Below are positions 38,494-47,410 of a stretch of DNA of 64,000 nucleotides, piece after piece. A program made the translations under genes and the position numbers. Each line of letters opens with the position of its first letter. Positions within the stretch are counted from its first letter, which is position 1. The DNA is taken from the NCBI GenBank assembly GCA_017647145.1, contig JAGCLD010000039.1, positions 47,992-111,991 on the forward strand, written 5' to 3'. This DNA comes from Paludibacteraceae bacterium. GTDB taxonomy: Bacteria; Bacteroidota; Bacteroidia; Bacteroidales; Paludibacteraceae. Below the pieces are notes generated by a model, which saw only the letters and a program-made list of their open reading frames with translations, was not told the DNA's origin and made no database searches.

Positions 38494-38513
38494 GGACACG
38501 GCGTGCCGTGTCC
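38494..38513 (+). repeat. Palindrome GGACACGGC-GT-GCCGTGTCC
   Basis: Perfect 9-base arms with a 2-base loop. Related copies: 60695-60714 (one mismatch), 60841-60864 and 60892-60907 (partial). No T-run, so not an ordinary terminator. Confidence 0.75.
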
Positions 38514-38709
38514 GCCTGTTTTATTAGCTTGTTCTCGGCATCAGCGTGCAGTTTCCTTACTACACACTACAGGCGAAGCCGTCCTATAGTGAGTGTAACG
38601 AACGTACTACAGCCCAAGCGTCCTCTAACCTACCACCCCCCCTTCCTCCGGCAAGCAAAACAACCTTCCTCAAAAAAAACTCCTACCTTTGTAAATTTTT
38701 ACCTACCGA

Positions 38710-38826
38710 ACACGTAGGATACACGTAGGATACACGTAGGATACACGTAGGATAAAGAAAGGATAAAGAAAGGATAAAGAAAGGATAAAGAAAGGATAAA
38801 GAAAGGATAAAGAAAGGATAAAGAAA
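38710..38826 (+). repeat. Composite 11-base tandem array, ten units
   Basis: Four units ACACGTAGGAT (38710-38753) pass without a break into six units AAAGAAAGGAT (38754-38819) plus a partial one. Both unit types keep the 11-base period and the AGGAT end. The array lies about 235 bases upstream of the CoA-transferase -7 box. A reading frame across it on the minus strand is only a by-product of the repeat. Confidence 0.95.
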
Positions 38827-39036
38827 CAATCAAACACACTTCAACAACACAAAGCAAAAGCAATAAATATAAAATTACCCCCAAATACGAAAGACACACC
38901 CTGCCGACACCGCCAAAAAGATAACGAAAGCTGAAACATCCTCCACACACAAATCCAACCACAATCCTCCCACAGAAAAACTCTCACAAAGTAACCGGAA
39001 AACACTCCACATAACACATGAAAGTAGCCACAAAAG

Positions 39037-39068
39037 TTTGGTGGTTAAAAATAAAGAAACTAACTTTG
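39037..39068 (+). promoter_or_regulatory. Promoter of the CoA-transferase gene
   Basis: TTTG (39037-39040), 20 bases, then TAACTTTG (39061-39068). Leader of about 45 bases. Confidence 0.75.
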
Positions 39069-39119
39069 CAACTGCGTAATTAACAAAGAATTTTCAACCA
39101 AAAATATAGCATTATTATC

Positions 39120-40607
39120 ATGGAAACCAAGTTACCATTCATGACAGCAGACGAAGCTGCTGCTTATGTAAACAACGGAGACATTATTGGATTTGGTGGT
39201 TTTACACCTGCAGGTTGCCCTAAAGATGTACCTACTGCCATCGCAAAACGTGCTGAAGCTATGCACGCTGAAGGAAAAGAGTTTAAAATCGGTATGTACA
39301 CCGGAGCATCTTCTGGTGACTCTCTCGATGGAGCTTTGGCACGCGCTAAAGCAATCTCATTCCGCACTCCTTACCAATCTAACAAAGACCTACGCAATGC
39401 TCTCAATGGCGGAGAAGTTGACTACTTTGACATGCACCTCTCACACCTCGCTCAAGAACTACGCTATGGATTCATGCCAAAGCCTAAATTCGCTATCATC
39501 GAAGCATGCTGTGTAACTGAAGAGGGAGAAATTGTTCCTACTACAGGTGTAGGTAACGCTCCTACATTCTGCAACATTGCCGACCACATCATCGTCGAAC
39601 TCAATGAGGCGATCCCTGCTACCATGAAAGGTATGCACGACTTATACGAACCACAAGACCCTCCTTGCAGAGAGGCTATCCCTGTATATAGCGTGAGCGA
39701 CCGCATCGGTGCTGACTGCATCAAGGTGGACCCAAAAAAGATCTTGGCGGTGGTAAAAACAAATCGCCCGAACGAAGTAGGTGGTTTTGCGCCAACTGAC
39801 GAAGTAACTAACAAAATCGGCGAAAACGTAGCTACATTCCTTGAAAATGAAATGAAGGCTGGACGCATACCGGCAAGCTTTTTGCCCATCCAATCTGGAG
39901 TAGGAAACATTGCAAACGCTGTACTCGGTGCATTAGGACAAAATCCTAACATCCCTGCTTTTGAAATGTACACAGAAGTAATCCAAGACGCAGTAATCGA
40001 CTTGATGAAAAAAGGTGACGTGAAGTTTGCAAGCGGATGCTCTCTTACAATCTCGGCTGAAAAACTGGCTGAAGTATTTGCTGACATGGACTTCTTCAAA
40101 CAACGTGTAGTACTTCGCCCACAAGAAATCTCTAACAACCCTGAAGTGGCACGCAGACTCGGACTCATCACTATCAATACCGCTCTCGAAGCTGACATCT
40201 TCGGTAACATCAACAGTACGCATGTATTGGGAACAAAAATGATGAACGGATTGGGTGGATCTGGCGACTTCACACGTAACGCCTACATCTCTATCTTTAC
40301 CACACCAAGTACAGCAAAAGACGGAAAAATCAGTGCTATAGTACCTTACGTATCACATATGGACCACTCTGAACACTCTGTGAAAGTTCTCATCACAGAA
40401 CATGGTGTAGCTGACCTCAGAGGAAAATCACCGCGTCAACGTGCGGAAGCTATCATCGAAAACTGCGTAGCTCCTGAATACCGCGATATGATGCGTGAAT
40501 ACTTAGATAAAGCGCCTAAAGGACACACCCCACTCAACCTTGACAACTGCTTCGCTATGCACAAAGCATTTGCTGAAACAGGAGATATGCACAACGCTAA
40601 ATTCTAA
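39120..40607 (+). CDS. Succinyl-CoA:acetate CoA-transferase / acetyl-CoA hydrolase family
   Basis: 495 residues of the acetyl-CoA hydrolase/transferase family. FGGFTPAGCPKDVP near the start, the QSGVGNIANAV loop (258-268) and the probable catalytic glutamate E286 in MYTEVIQD align with class I CoA-transferases such as AarC and Cat1. The end has HSVKVLITEHGVADLRGKSPRQRA, also family-typical. In fermenting Bacteroidales these enzymes exchange CoA between succinyl-CoA and acetate, linking succinate and acetate production to energy gain. Monocistronic, with a strong promoter, the 11-base array upstream and a strong terminator downstream. Confidence 0.9.
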   Translation: METKLPFMTADEAAAYVNNGDIIGFGGFTPAGCPKDVPTAIAKRAEAMHAEGKEFKIGMYTGASSGDSLDGALARAKAISFRTPYQSNKDLRNALNGGEVDYFDMHLSHLAQELRYGFMPKPKFAIIEACCVTEEGEIVPTTGVGNAPTFCNIADHIIVELNEAIPATMKGMHDLYEPQDPPCREAIPVYSVSDRIGADCIKVDPKKILAVVKTNRPNEVGGFAPTDEVTNKIGENVATFLENEMKAGRIPASFLPIQSGVGNIANAVLGALGQNPNIPAFEMYTEVIQDAVIDLMKKGDVKFASGCSLTISAEKLAEVFADMDFFKQRVVLRPQEISNNPEVARRLGLITINTALEADIFGNINSTHVLGTKMMNGLGGSGDFTRNAYISIFTTPSTAKDGKISAIVPYVSHMDHSEHSVKVLITEHGVADLRGKSPRQRAEAIIENCVAPEYRDMMREYLDKAPKGHTPLNLDNCFAMHKAFAETGDMHNAKF

Positions 40608-40622
40608 GGATAAACATACAAC

Positions 40623-40658
40623 AAGAGGGTTCACTTCAACAAAGAAGTGAACCCTCTT
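40623..40658. terminator. Bidirectional terminator between CoA-transferase and xseB
   Basis: Perfect 15-base stem (40623-40637 with 40644-40658, AAGAGGGTTC core) and a 6-base loop between two convergent genes. T-runs are weak on both sides. Confidence 0.8.
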
Positions 40659-40694
40659 ACTATACTGTGAGAACTAAACCAACGGTCAAACCGT

Positions 40695-40883
40695 TTATTG
40701 CTCTAAAGTCTCTATCTCCTTCTCTATGCCCACAAGATAAGCTCTACAAGACTCAATAAGACCCTTGGCCTCACGAGCTAAAGCCACATACTGCTCCATA
40801 GGAAGGGGTGTACCGCCCTCTAATTGTGACAAAATGTCTTGCAACTGCTTGATAGCAGCATCATATCCTTGTTGATCTTTCAT
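40695..40883 (-). CDS. xseB: Exodeoxyribonuclease VII small subunit
   Basis: 62 residues with the XseB pattern YDAAIKQLQDILSQLEGG-PLP and a helical C-terminal half ending EIETLEQ. The subunit partners XseA in degrading single-stranded DNA. xseA is not in the window. Last gene of the long minus-strand run, 12 bases after the ClC gene. Confidence 0.85.
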   Translation of the reverse strand: MKDQQGYDAAIKQLQDILSQLEGGTPLPMEQYVALAREAKGLIESCRAYLVGIEKEIETLEQ

Positions 40884-40895
40884 AACTGCAATAGA

Positions 40896-42692
40896 TTAAT
40901 CATCAGAGAAGTGCACCAACACACTACGATAAGAGTTAAATATCTTTGATTTAGAAACAAATCCTAAGTACACCTTGTGCTCATCGACAACAGGGAGATT
41001 CCATGCTCCTGTATCTTCAAAAGTCTCCATTACCTTCTCCATTGGCATGGTGTTGTCTAAAATAGCAGGAGGTGAAATCATCAATTCGCCTACGGTAAAA
41101 CGGTCATAGAGTTCCGGACGGAACATGATATTACGCACTTCATCCAACAACAAAATACCTAACAAGCGCTTAGTCTGAACATCCACCACAGGGAACAAAT
41201 TACGACGAGAGTGAGAAATAACTTTCACCAACTCACCCAACGTCATCGATGGCTGTAACACAGTCAAGTCAGTCTCAATGACATTATCCATCTTCAATAA
41301 AGTGAGTACTGCCCTATCCTTATGATGAGTGAGTAACTCACCTTTCTGCGCCAAACGCATGGAATATAGACTGTGAGGCTCAAAGAAAAGAATAGTGATA
41401 TAAGAACTCACAGACACCACCATCAGCGTCATAAATAGGTCATAACCCCCGGTAAGCTCGGCAATCAAGAAAATACCCGTCAAAGGTGCGTGCATGACCC
41501 CTGACATTAACCCACTCATACCTGCCAAGACAAAGTTAGCCTCTGGAATACCACAACCCAGCAAATTAAGCAGACGGGCTACAATAAAGCCGGTCACACT
41601 ACCCACAAACAAAGAAGGTGCAAAAATACCACCTACTCCTCCACCACCATTAGTGGCTGCACTGGCAAATATCTTGAAGAATACAACTAAAATCAAATAT
41701 ACAAGCAACACCCAAATACTGTTGCCCAACAAAGAGAATAAACTCCCATCTAATGTAGAAGTGGAATTGCCATTGAGCAAATTAGCAATGACATCATATC
41801 CTTCACCATAAAGGGGTGGAAACAAGAATACCAAAGCACCCAACATAGTACCACCCAACAACATCTTATACTCCGGTTTCTTTAGGCCCTTAAAGATACC
41901 CTCCAAATAGTTCATACCTCGCGTGAAATAAAGCGATACAAGACCACAAACAATGCCTAATATCATCAAATAAGGTATGCGATCTACAGAGAATGGATCG
42001 TTCATGGAAAACTGAAACATAGAGCCACTACCCGTAAACACATAAGCTATCGACGTGGCAGTAACTGACGAAATCAACAATGGAGCCACAGAAGTCATGG
42101 TAAGGTCAAGCATTAAAACCTCCAAAGTAAACACCAAACCGGCTATAGGTGCCTTAAAGATACCGCCTATAGCACCGGCTGCTCCACAACCAATCATGAG
42201 CATCATGGTCTTTTGGTTCATCTTAAAGAACTTAGCCAAATTAGAACCAATGGCGGCACCGGTTAATACAATTGGTGCCTCCGCTCCGACAGAACCACCA
42301 AAACCAATAGTAATGGAACTCCCAACTAAAGAAGACCATGTATTGTGCAACTTGAGAATACTCTTACGCTGTGATATAGCAAAGAGAATACGAGTAATAC
42401 CATGACTGATATCGTCTTTCACTACCTTACGCACAAAAACCGAAGCAATGGCAATACCAATGGCAGGGGAAATCAAGTACCAGTAGTTAATCTCCGACAC
42501 AAATGCTGTTTCTAACCAATGTTGTATCAAGTGGATACTACCCTTGAGCAACACGGCTGCAAAAGCACTCACAGCACCTACCATGAAACTCAACAGAAGA
42601 ACAAAATGTTTCTCCGTGATATGAGACTCACGCCACTCCAACATCTTAGAGTAGGTACGCTCATTGAAAATATCTTTGTAACTTAATTTCAT
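40896..42692 (-). CDS. ClC-family chloride channel/transporter with two CBS domains
   Basis: 598 residues. About ten membrane helices carry the ClC selectivity motifs: GSVGAEAP (with the gating glutamate), GGGGVGGIFAPSLFVG and GIFLIAELTGGYDLFM. The cytosolic C-terminus from about 450 holds a CBS pair (TVLQPSMTLGELVKVI, MISPPAILDNTMPMEKVMETF). The gating glutamate allows either channel or H+/Cl- antiport; which one is not decidable here. It overlaps tsaC by one base. Confidence 0.92.
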   Translation of the reverse strand: MKLSYKDIFNERTYSKMLEWRESHITEKHFVLLLSFMVGAVSAFAAVLLKGSIHLIQHWLETAFVSEINYWYLISPAIGIAIASVFVRKVVKDDISHGITRILFAISQRKSILKLHNTWSSLVGSSITIGFGGSVGAEAPIVLTGAAIGSNLAKFFKMNQKTMMLMIGCGAAGAIGGIFKAPIAGLVFTLEVLMLDLTMTSVAPLLISSVTATSIAYVFTGSGSMFQFSMNDPFSVDRIPYLMILGIVCGLVSLYFTRGMNYLEGIFKGLKKPEYKMLLGGTMLGALVFLFPPLYGEGYDVIANLLNGNSTSTLDGSLFSLLGNSIWVLLVYLILVVFFKIFASAATNGGGGVGGIFAPSLFVGSVTGFIVARLLNLLGCGIPEANFVLAGMSGLMSGVMHAPLTGIFLIAELTGGYDLFMTLMVVSVSSYITILFFEPHSLYSMRLAQKGELLTHHKDRAVLTLLKMDNVIETDLTVLQPSMTLGELVKVISHSRRNLFPVVDVQTKRLLGILLLDEVRNIMFRPELYDRFTVGELMISPPAILDNTMPMEKVMETFEDTGAWNLPVVDEHKVYLGFVSKSKIFNSYRSVLVHFSDD

Positions 42693-43285
42693 TATGCCCG
42701 AATAATCTCTACTAAATTACCAATACCTAATTTAATTATGGAAGATGGAGTAGCCTTGTGTGTGTCGTCTTGACGATAACGCACAATATAATCAACACTT
42801 TCCTTGATTTCATCGCTAATCTCGGCATATATACTCGGAGTGGGAGCACCACTCAAATTAGCCGAAGTGGACACAAGAGGACGATTCAAACGGGAACATA
42901 AGTGGGATGAAAACAACTCTGAAGTGACACGAATACCCACAGAACCATCTTCTGCTAAGAGAGAGGGAGCAAGATTTTTAGCTCCTGGATAGATAATCGT
43001 AAGGGGCTTATCGGAAATGTCAACCAACGTCCATGCCATGTCTGGAACTTCATCAATATAACTCGTAAGACGAGCTGGATTATCAATAAGGACTAACATC
43101 GACTTGCTATCTATGCGCTGCTTTATCTGATAAACGCGCTTAACGGCTTCCTCATTAGTGGCATCACAACCAATACCCCATACAGTGTCTGTGGGATAAA
43201 GAATAACTCCTCCTTGCTGCACAATGCGTAAAGCTTCTTTTAAATCTTCCGCATCATAACGTCTCACTGATGTTTCTTTTGCCAT
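42692..43285 (-). CDS. tsaC: L-threonylcarbamoyladenylate synthase (Sua5/YwlC/TsaC family)
   Basis: 197 residues. The signature GGVILYPTDTVWGIGCDATN, the DSKSMLVLIDNPARL region and LVSTSANLSGAP identify the family. It makes threonylcarbamoyl-AMP for t6A37 in ANN-decoding tRNAs. Length fits the short, single-domain form without the Sua5 C-terminal domain. Two bases separate it from the outer-membrane protein gene. Confidence 0.93.
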   Translation of the reverse strand: MAKETSVRRYDAEDLKEALRIVQQGGVILYPTDTVWGIGCDATNEEAVKRVYQIKQRIDSKSMLVLIDNPARLTSYIDEVPDMAWTLVDISDKPLTIIYPGAKNLAPSLLAEDGSVGIRVTSELFSSHLCSRLNRPLVSTSANLSGAPTPSIYAEISDEIKESVDYIVRYRQDDTHKATPSSIIKLGIGNLVEIIRA

Positions 43286-43287
43286 GA

Positions 43288-43947
43288 TTATTCTCTTTTT
43301 GATTCTCTACAAAACATAAAACCTACATAGACCCTGGGACCGGTACAGAAATCGGGCTGAGGATTGGATACATTCAACAGATAATCTAACTTGAATATCA
43401 AATGTATCTTAGAGGTCAACGAGTATTCATAACCTAAAAAAGGATCTAATGCCATAAAGGCGTATTTACGATAAGAGCTGTTCTCCTCTACCTCCCAATC
43501 GGCTTTAGTATCGCTCATAAGTGTCAGGTTCTTACTACTTCCCCCACCCACTGTAAGGCCTACAAATAACAAGTGCTTGTCCTTAAAACGGAATGCACAA
43601 TCTGCCAACAATCCGCCCCAACCAATGCGCGCATAACTCGCATTCTTATTGTAATTGAGCGTAGTGCTATAACCTTCTGTTCCTATGCGCAAGTAGTCAC
43701 CAAAACAAAAACGAACTGCTCCTCCAAGACCAAGAGGAAAACCCTTCATAGGAATGACTTCTCCCACTGGAGTACCACCGGAAAGTGGCATACTCTCACC
43801 TCCAAAGACATAACCGGAATGAACCATCATACCGCCGGAATAACCACTATAGGCCATCTTGCCTTTGGCGTGCAACGAACGACAAGGCAAAAGCAACAGC
43901 ACAAGGCAACATAACCGTAAAACACACATGGAGGAAGGGTTCTTCAT
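43288..43947 (-). CDS. Probable outer-membrane beta-barrel protein
   Basis: 219 residues, signal peptide 1-27 or so (LRLCCLVLLLLPCRSLHA). The mature part has alternating hydrophobic strands and glycines (GLTVGGGSSKNLT, FLGYEYSLTSKIHLIFKLDYLL) and terminates near RVYVGFMFC, consistent with a small eight-stranded barrel. No named family recognised. It starts 12 bases after apbC inside the operon. Confidence 0.65.
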   Translation of the reverse strand: MKNPSSMCVLRLCCLVLLLLPCRSLHAKGKMAYSGYSGGMMVHSGYVFGGESMPLSGGTPVGEVIPMKGFPLGLGGAVRFCFGDYLRIGTEGYSTTLNYNKNASYARIGWGGLLADCAFRFKDKHLLFVGLTVGGGSSKNLTLMSDTKADWEVEENSSYRKYAFMALDPFLGYEYSLTSKIHLIFKLDYLLNVSNPQPDFCTGPRVYVGFMFCRESKRE

Positions 43948-43959
43948 GGGAATGGATTC

Positions 43960-45021
43960 CTACAGAGTATCGCGACTAATAATATTTTCGGCTATCTGCA
44001 TGAAAGCATCTGCTGCTGGGTGACCTTCTTGCAACGCAATCGGCATACCTTCATCACCGCCCTCACGAATAGATTGTACCAATGGAACCTGACCTAACAA
44101 AGGAGCACCTAACTCATCCGCCAAGTTCTTACCGCCATCCTTACCAAAAATGTAATAACGATTATTGGGTAATTCAGCCGGAGTGAACCATGCCATATTC
44201 TCAACGATGCCCCATACGGGAACGTCTATCTTGTCATTGCGGAACATATTGATGCCCTTACGTGCATCTGCCAAAGCCACTGCCTGAGGCGTAGTCACCA
44301 CTACCGCACCCGACAACTGCAATGTCTGAACAATAGTAAGGTGAATATCACTCGTGCCTGGAGGTAAGTCAATAAGAAAATAGTCCAAGTTTCCCCAATC
44401 ACCTTCATTAATAAGTTGCTTCACTGCATTACTTGCCATTCCTCCACGCCAAATAACAGGACTATCAGGGTCAACAAAAAAACCAATAGAAAGAACCTTT
44501 ACACCATACTTCTCTATGGGGACTATCAAATCCTTACCATCCACTTCATTAAGCAAAGGACGAGCATCCTCAATAGCAAACATCTTAGGTATACTCGGAC
44601 CATGAACATCAGCATCCAAGAGCCCTACACGATAACCCTTCTGAGCTAATGCCACAGCAAGATTCGCTGATACAGTTGACTTACCTACTCCTCCCTTACC
44701 GGAAGAAACAGCAACTACATGCTTCACTTGAGATAAAGGCTTTTCTGGAGCAACAGGTATTGGCTTACGATACTTCACGGCTATATTACCCTTAATATCT
44801 GCTGCCTCATCAACAAAAGTAAGAATGGCTTGTTCAGCTGCTTTAACAACCGACTTCATGAAAGGGTCATTCTGTTTGTCAAATATCAAAGAAAAGGTAA
44901 TCTTATTGCCTTCAATGCGTATATCGTCCTCCAACATGTCGTTTTCAACGAGGTTTTTCCCATTACCGGGATAGCGCACTTGCTTAAGCGCATCAATAAT
45001 CAACTGTGGATAGTATTGCAT
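43960..45021 (-). CDS. apbC: Mrp/NBP35-type iron-sulfur carrier ATPase
   Basis: 353 residues. An N-terminal DUF59/MIP18-like domain (about 1-90) precedes the P-loop ATPase with the deviant Walker A SSGKGGVGKSTVSANLA, then DADVHGPSIPKMF and DYFLIDLPPGTSDIHLT. The usual CxxC near the C-terminus of ApbC is not obvious here; the matching place reads NMAWFTPAE. The family assembles or carries 4Fe-4S clusters, so the missing pair may weaken that function. It starts 22 bases after trmB. Confidence 0.9.
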   Translation of the reverse strand: MQYYPQLIIDALKQVRYPGNGKNLVENDMLEDDIRIEGNKITFSLIFDKQNDPFMKSVVKAAEQAILTFVDEAADIKGNIAVKYRKPIPVAPEKPLSQVKHVVAVSSGKGGVGKSTVSANLAVALAQKGYRVGLLDADVHGPSIPKMFAIEDARPLLNEVDGKDLIVPIEKYGVKVLSIGFFVDPDSPVIWRGGMASNAVKQLINEGDWGNLDYFLIDLPPGTSDIHLTIVQTLQLSGAVVVTTPQAVALADARKGINMFRNDKIDVPVWGIVENMAWFTPAELPNNRYYIFGKDGGKNLADELGAPLLGQVPLVQSIREGGDEGMPIALQEGHPAADAFMQIAENIISRDTL

Positions 45022-45043
45022 AATTATGTCTTTTTATATAATC

Positions 45044-45793
45044 TTAAACAACACGTGCATTCCTGCCAAAGCTACGGTAAGTGTCACGCTCAATGTCTAT
45101 TTCTGGTTCTACAAAATCGTCTTTATGATGTAACGCAAAACAGATGTATTTGATATCAATTCCACGTGAGAGCCATTGTTGCTCATAGTAGGTTTTGATG
45201 TCAAGAATTGGGTCTTCCTGCAAGTCTTCATACAAATTATCTGTTATGCACTTAACAGCATATCCATTTTCTTCTACCATAGCCTTTGTGTAGAGATAAA
45301 GGAAGTTACTGTCGGTCTTTAAATGCACCAATCCGTCTGTCTTAAGAATCGTCTGATAACGCTTCATAAAATTGGTAGATGTAAGACGCTTATTACACTT
45401 CTTCATCTGCGGATCAGGGAAGGTAATCCATATCTCACTCACTTCACCGGAAGCAAAAAAAGCATCTACAAATTCTATATTCGTACGCAAGAAACCGGCA
45501 TTCTCTAGTCCGTTTTCATGGGCATACTTGGCGCCCGACCAAATACGAGCTCCCTTTATATCAATGCCGATAAAGTTCTTGTCCGGAAACATCTGAGCCA
45601 ATCCTACTGTGTACTCTCCTTTACCACAGCCTAACTCCAAAACAATGGGATTATCATTATGGAAAAAATCCTCATGCCAACGACCCTTCATCGCCAATGC
45701 TGCTGGATTATCTGAAAAATCACGTGCTCCACACTCAATCACATTCGGGAGTTGAGCGACCTCTGCAAACTTTGCTAACTTATTTTTGCCCAT
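45044..45793 (-). CDS. trmB: tRNA (guanine46-N7)-methyltransferase
   Basis: 249 residues; the SAM-binding motif [15 protein letters not shown], the segment [11 protein letters not shown] and the TrmB signature [17 protein letters not shown] are all present. Methylates G46 in the variable loop of tRNAs. Start overlaps the end of gldH by 14 bases. Confidence 0.96.
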   Translation of the reverse strand: MGKNKLAKFAEVAQLPNVIECGARDFSDNPAALAMKGRWHEDFFHNDNPIVLELGCGKGEYTVGLAQMFPDKNFIGIDIKGARIWSGAKYAHENGLENAGFLRTNIEFVDAFFASGEVSEIWITFPDPQMKKCNKRLTSTNFMKRYQTILKTDGLVHLKTDSNFLYLYTKAMVEENGYAVKCITDNLYEDLQEDPILDIKTYYEQQWLSRGIDIKYICFALHHKDDFVEPEIDIERDTYRSFGRNARVV

Positions 45794-46262
45794 CCTTATG
45801 TTTTTTAATCTCTACTCCTATAGCAGATATTTCATGTAATACATTTGTTCGCATACCATGACGCACACTTAATGTGTAATGACCCGGCTGTAACGCGTCA
45901 AAATTTTCTTGCCATAAAATTGGCATTTCGCGGAGCGCACCCCAGCCATTGCCCAGCCAACGACCTCGATGATCTGCCAAATAACACTCCACTGTATCGG
46001 TGAAAAGAGTACCGTCCGGAGATTGAAGGTCTAAAAAAAGCCAAAAGTTTTGATAACCATAATCTACTGTATGGCGGACATAAACTATCCAATCGGTAGC
46101 TCCTTCTGCCTCTTCTATCGGAATGTCAAGGCTGATAACAGAATCCACTGACCAACCACCGGTGGGCACAAGCGCTGAACCGGTATAAACTCGACGTGGC
46201 TGACATGATACAAAGACTGACGCCACTAAAAAGAAATAAACGATAAAACTAATGTTGCGCAT
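45780..46262 (-). CDS. gldH: Gliding-motility/T9SS-associated lipoprotein GldH
   Basis: From the ATG at 46262 the protein begins [20 protein letters not shown], a lipoprotein signal peptide with cysteine at the lipobox. The body ([46 protein letters not shown]) is typical of GldH. It is needed for gliding in flavobacteria; non-gliding Bacteroidales keep it with an unclear role. 160 residues. Overlaps ricT by 14 bases. The ricT-gldH order is common in this phylum. Confidence 0.88.
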   Translation of the reverse strand: MRNISFIVYFFLVASVFVSCQPRRVYTGSALVPTGGWSVDSVISLDIPIEEAEGATDWIVYVRHTVDYGYQNFWLFLDLQSPDGTLFTDTVECYLADHRGRWLGNGWGALREMPILWQENFDALQPGHYTLSVRHGMRTNVLHEISAIGVEIKKHKDGQK

Positions 46263-47394
46263 TGGAATGATGTTTTTTGTGATTCTTGGAACGCTTCTTC
46301 CCGCCGGAACGCTTTTTCTGTTTATCAAAACGTGTCAAGTCATCTTGACCCACTACATTTTCATAATCCATCACCACCACATGCTCCTTCTCTTGAGAAC
46401 TATCATCTAATATCGACGGTTTCTCTCCGCGCTTATTCATAGCAATAATGTCCTTTGCGCGTTGGGCTGTGATAGTAACCAAGTTTGACGGCATATTAGG
46501 CGCAGAGGAATAAGTAATCAACCCACGTAGAATGTCGGCCTTAAAGAAGAAGAAGGTCGCATCTTTTGTTTCCAATTGAATATCCTTTGAGGGGAGCTGT
46601 CTTTGAGCTTCTGCATACAAATCCACTTCATAGTTCATACAACACTTCAATTTAGCACATTGACCGGCCAATTTTTGAGGATTAAGCGACAGGTCTTGAA
46701 TGCGGGCTGCACTCGTTGTTACGGAATTAAATGAAGTCATCCAACTGGCACAACACAACTCCCTGCCACAAGGACCAATACCGCCTATACGACCTGCCTC
46801 CTGACGAGCACCAATCTGCTTCATCTCAATACGCACACGAAATGTCTCAGCAAACACCTTAATCAATTGACGAAAATCCACACGTTCATCTGCTATGTAA
46901 TAGAAAATGGCCTTATTTCCATCTCCTTGATACTCCACATCACCAATCTTCATGCTCAAATGCAAACTCTCAGCTAATTGACGAGCCTTAATCATCGTCG
47001 CTTGCTCTTTACTCTTAGCTTCTTCATACTTTTCCATATCATTTGGACGAGCCAAACGATATACACGACGATTCTCTAAACGTTGAATATCTACCTTGTT
47101 CTTGCGCATTTGATTCAACACCAATTTCCCAACCAAGGTCACCTCACCTATGTCATGACCCGGCTGAGCCTCCACTGCTACCATATCTCCTTTCTGCAAA
47201 GGAAGATGTTGATCATTCACATAATATCCTTTACGAGTGTTCTTGAACTGCACCTCCACATAGTCGGTCTGCTCAATCGTCTCCGGAAGATCACACATCC
47301 AATCCACCACACTTAATTTAAGAGCTGAATTACGGGTCCAACCTTTCTTATTTAAGCGACAGGAGCCATCATTCAATGTTATATCTGTTTCCAT
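46249..47394 (-). CDS. ricT: PSP1-domain protein, RicT (YaaT)-like
   Basis: 381 residues. The PSP1 domain (residues about 90-260) contains the cysteine-rich stretch GGIGPCGRELCCASWMTSF and AKLKCCMNYEVD found in RicT, which in Bacillus binds an iron-sulfur cluster and helps RNase Y-dependent mRNA maturation. The C-terminus is Lys/Arg/His-rich. The role in Bacteroidota is not established. It follows holB by 16 bases. Confidence 0.85.
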   Translation of the reverse strand: METDITLNDGSCRLNKKGWTRNSALKLSVVDWMCDLPETIEQTDYVEVQFKNTRKGYYVNDQHLPLQKGDMVAVEAQPGHDIGEVTLVGKLVLNQMRKNKVDIQRLENRRVYRLARPNDMEKYEEAKSKEQATMIKARQLAESLHLSMKIGDVEYQGDGNKAIFYYIADERVDFRQLIKVFAETFRVRIEMKQIGARQEAGRIGGIGPCGRELCCASWMTSFNSVTTSAARIQDLSLNPQKLAGQCAKLKCCMNYEVDLYAEAQRQLPSKDIQLETKDATFFFFKADILRGLITYSSAPNMPSNLVTITAQRAKDIIAMNKRGEKPSILDDSSQEKEHVVVMDYENVVGQDDLTRFDKQKKRSGGKKRSKNHKKHHSNAQH

Positions 47395-47410
47395 CTACTT
47401 GAATATATTT

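Noticed and set aside
38754..38826. CRISPR-like repeat array
   Set aside because: Units are 11 bases with no spacers between them, and there are no cas genes in the window.
38699..38962. Minus-strand reading frame of 87 residues with repeated FLYPFF
   Set aside because: It is only the translation of the 11-base array; the 11-base period shifts frame each unit and gives a 33-base periodic peptide. No start signal and no flanking coding character.
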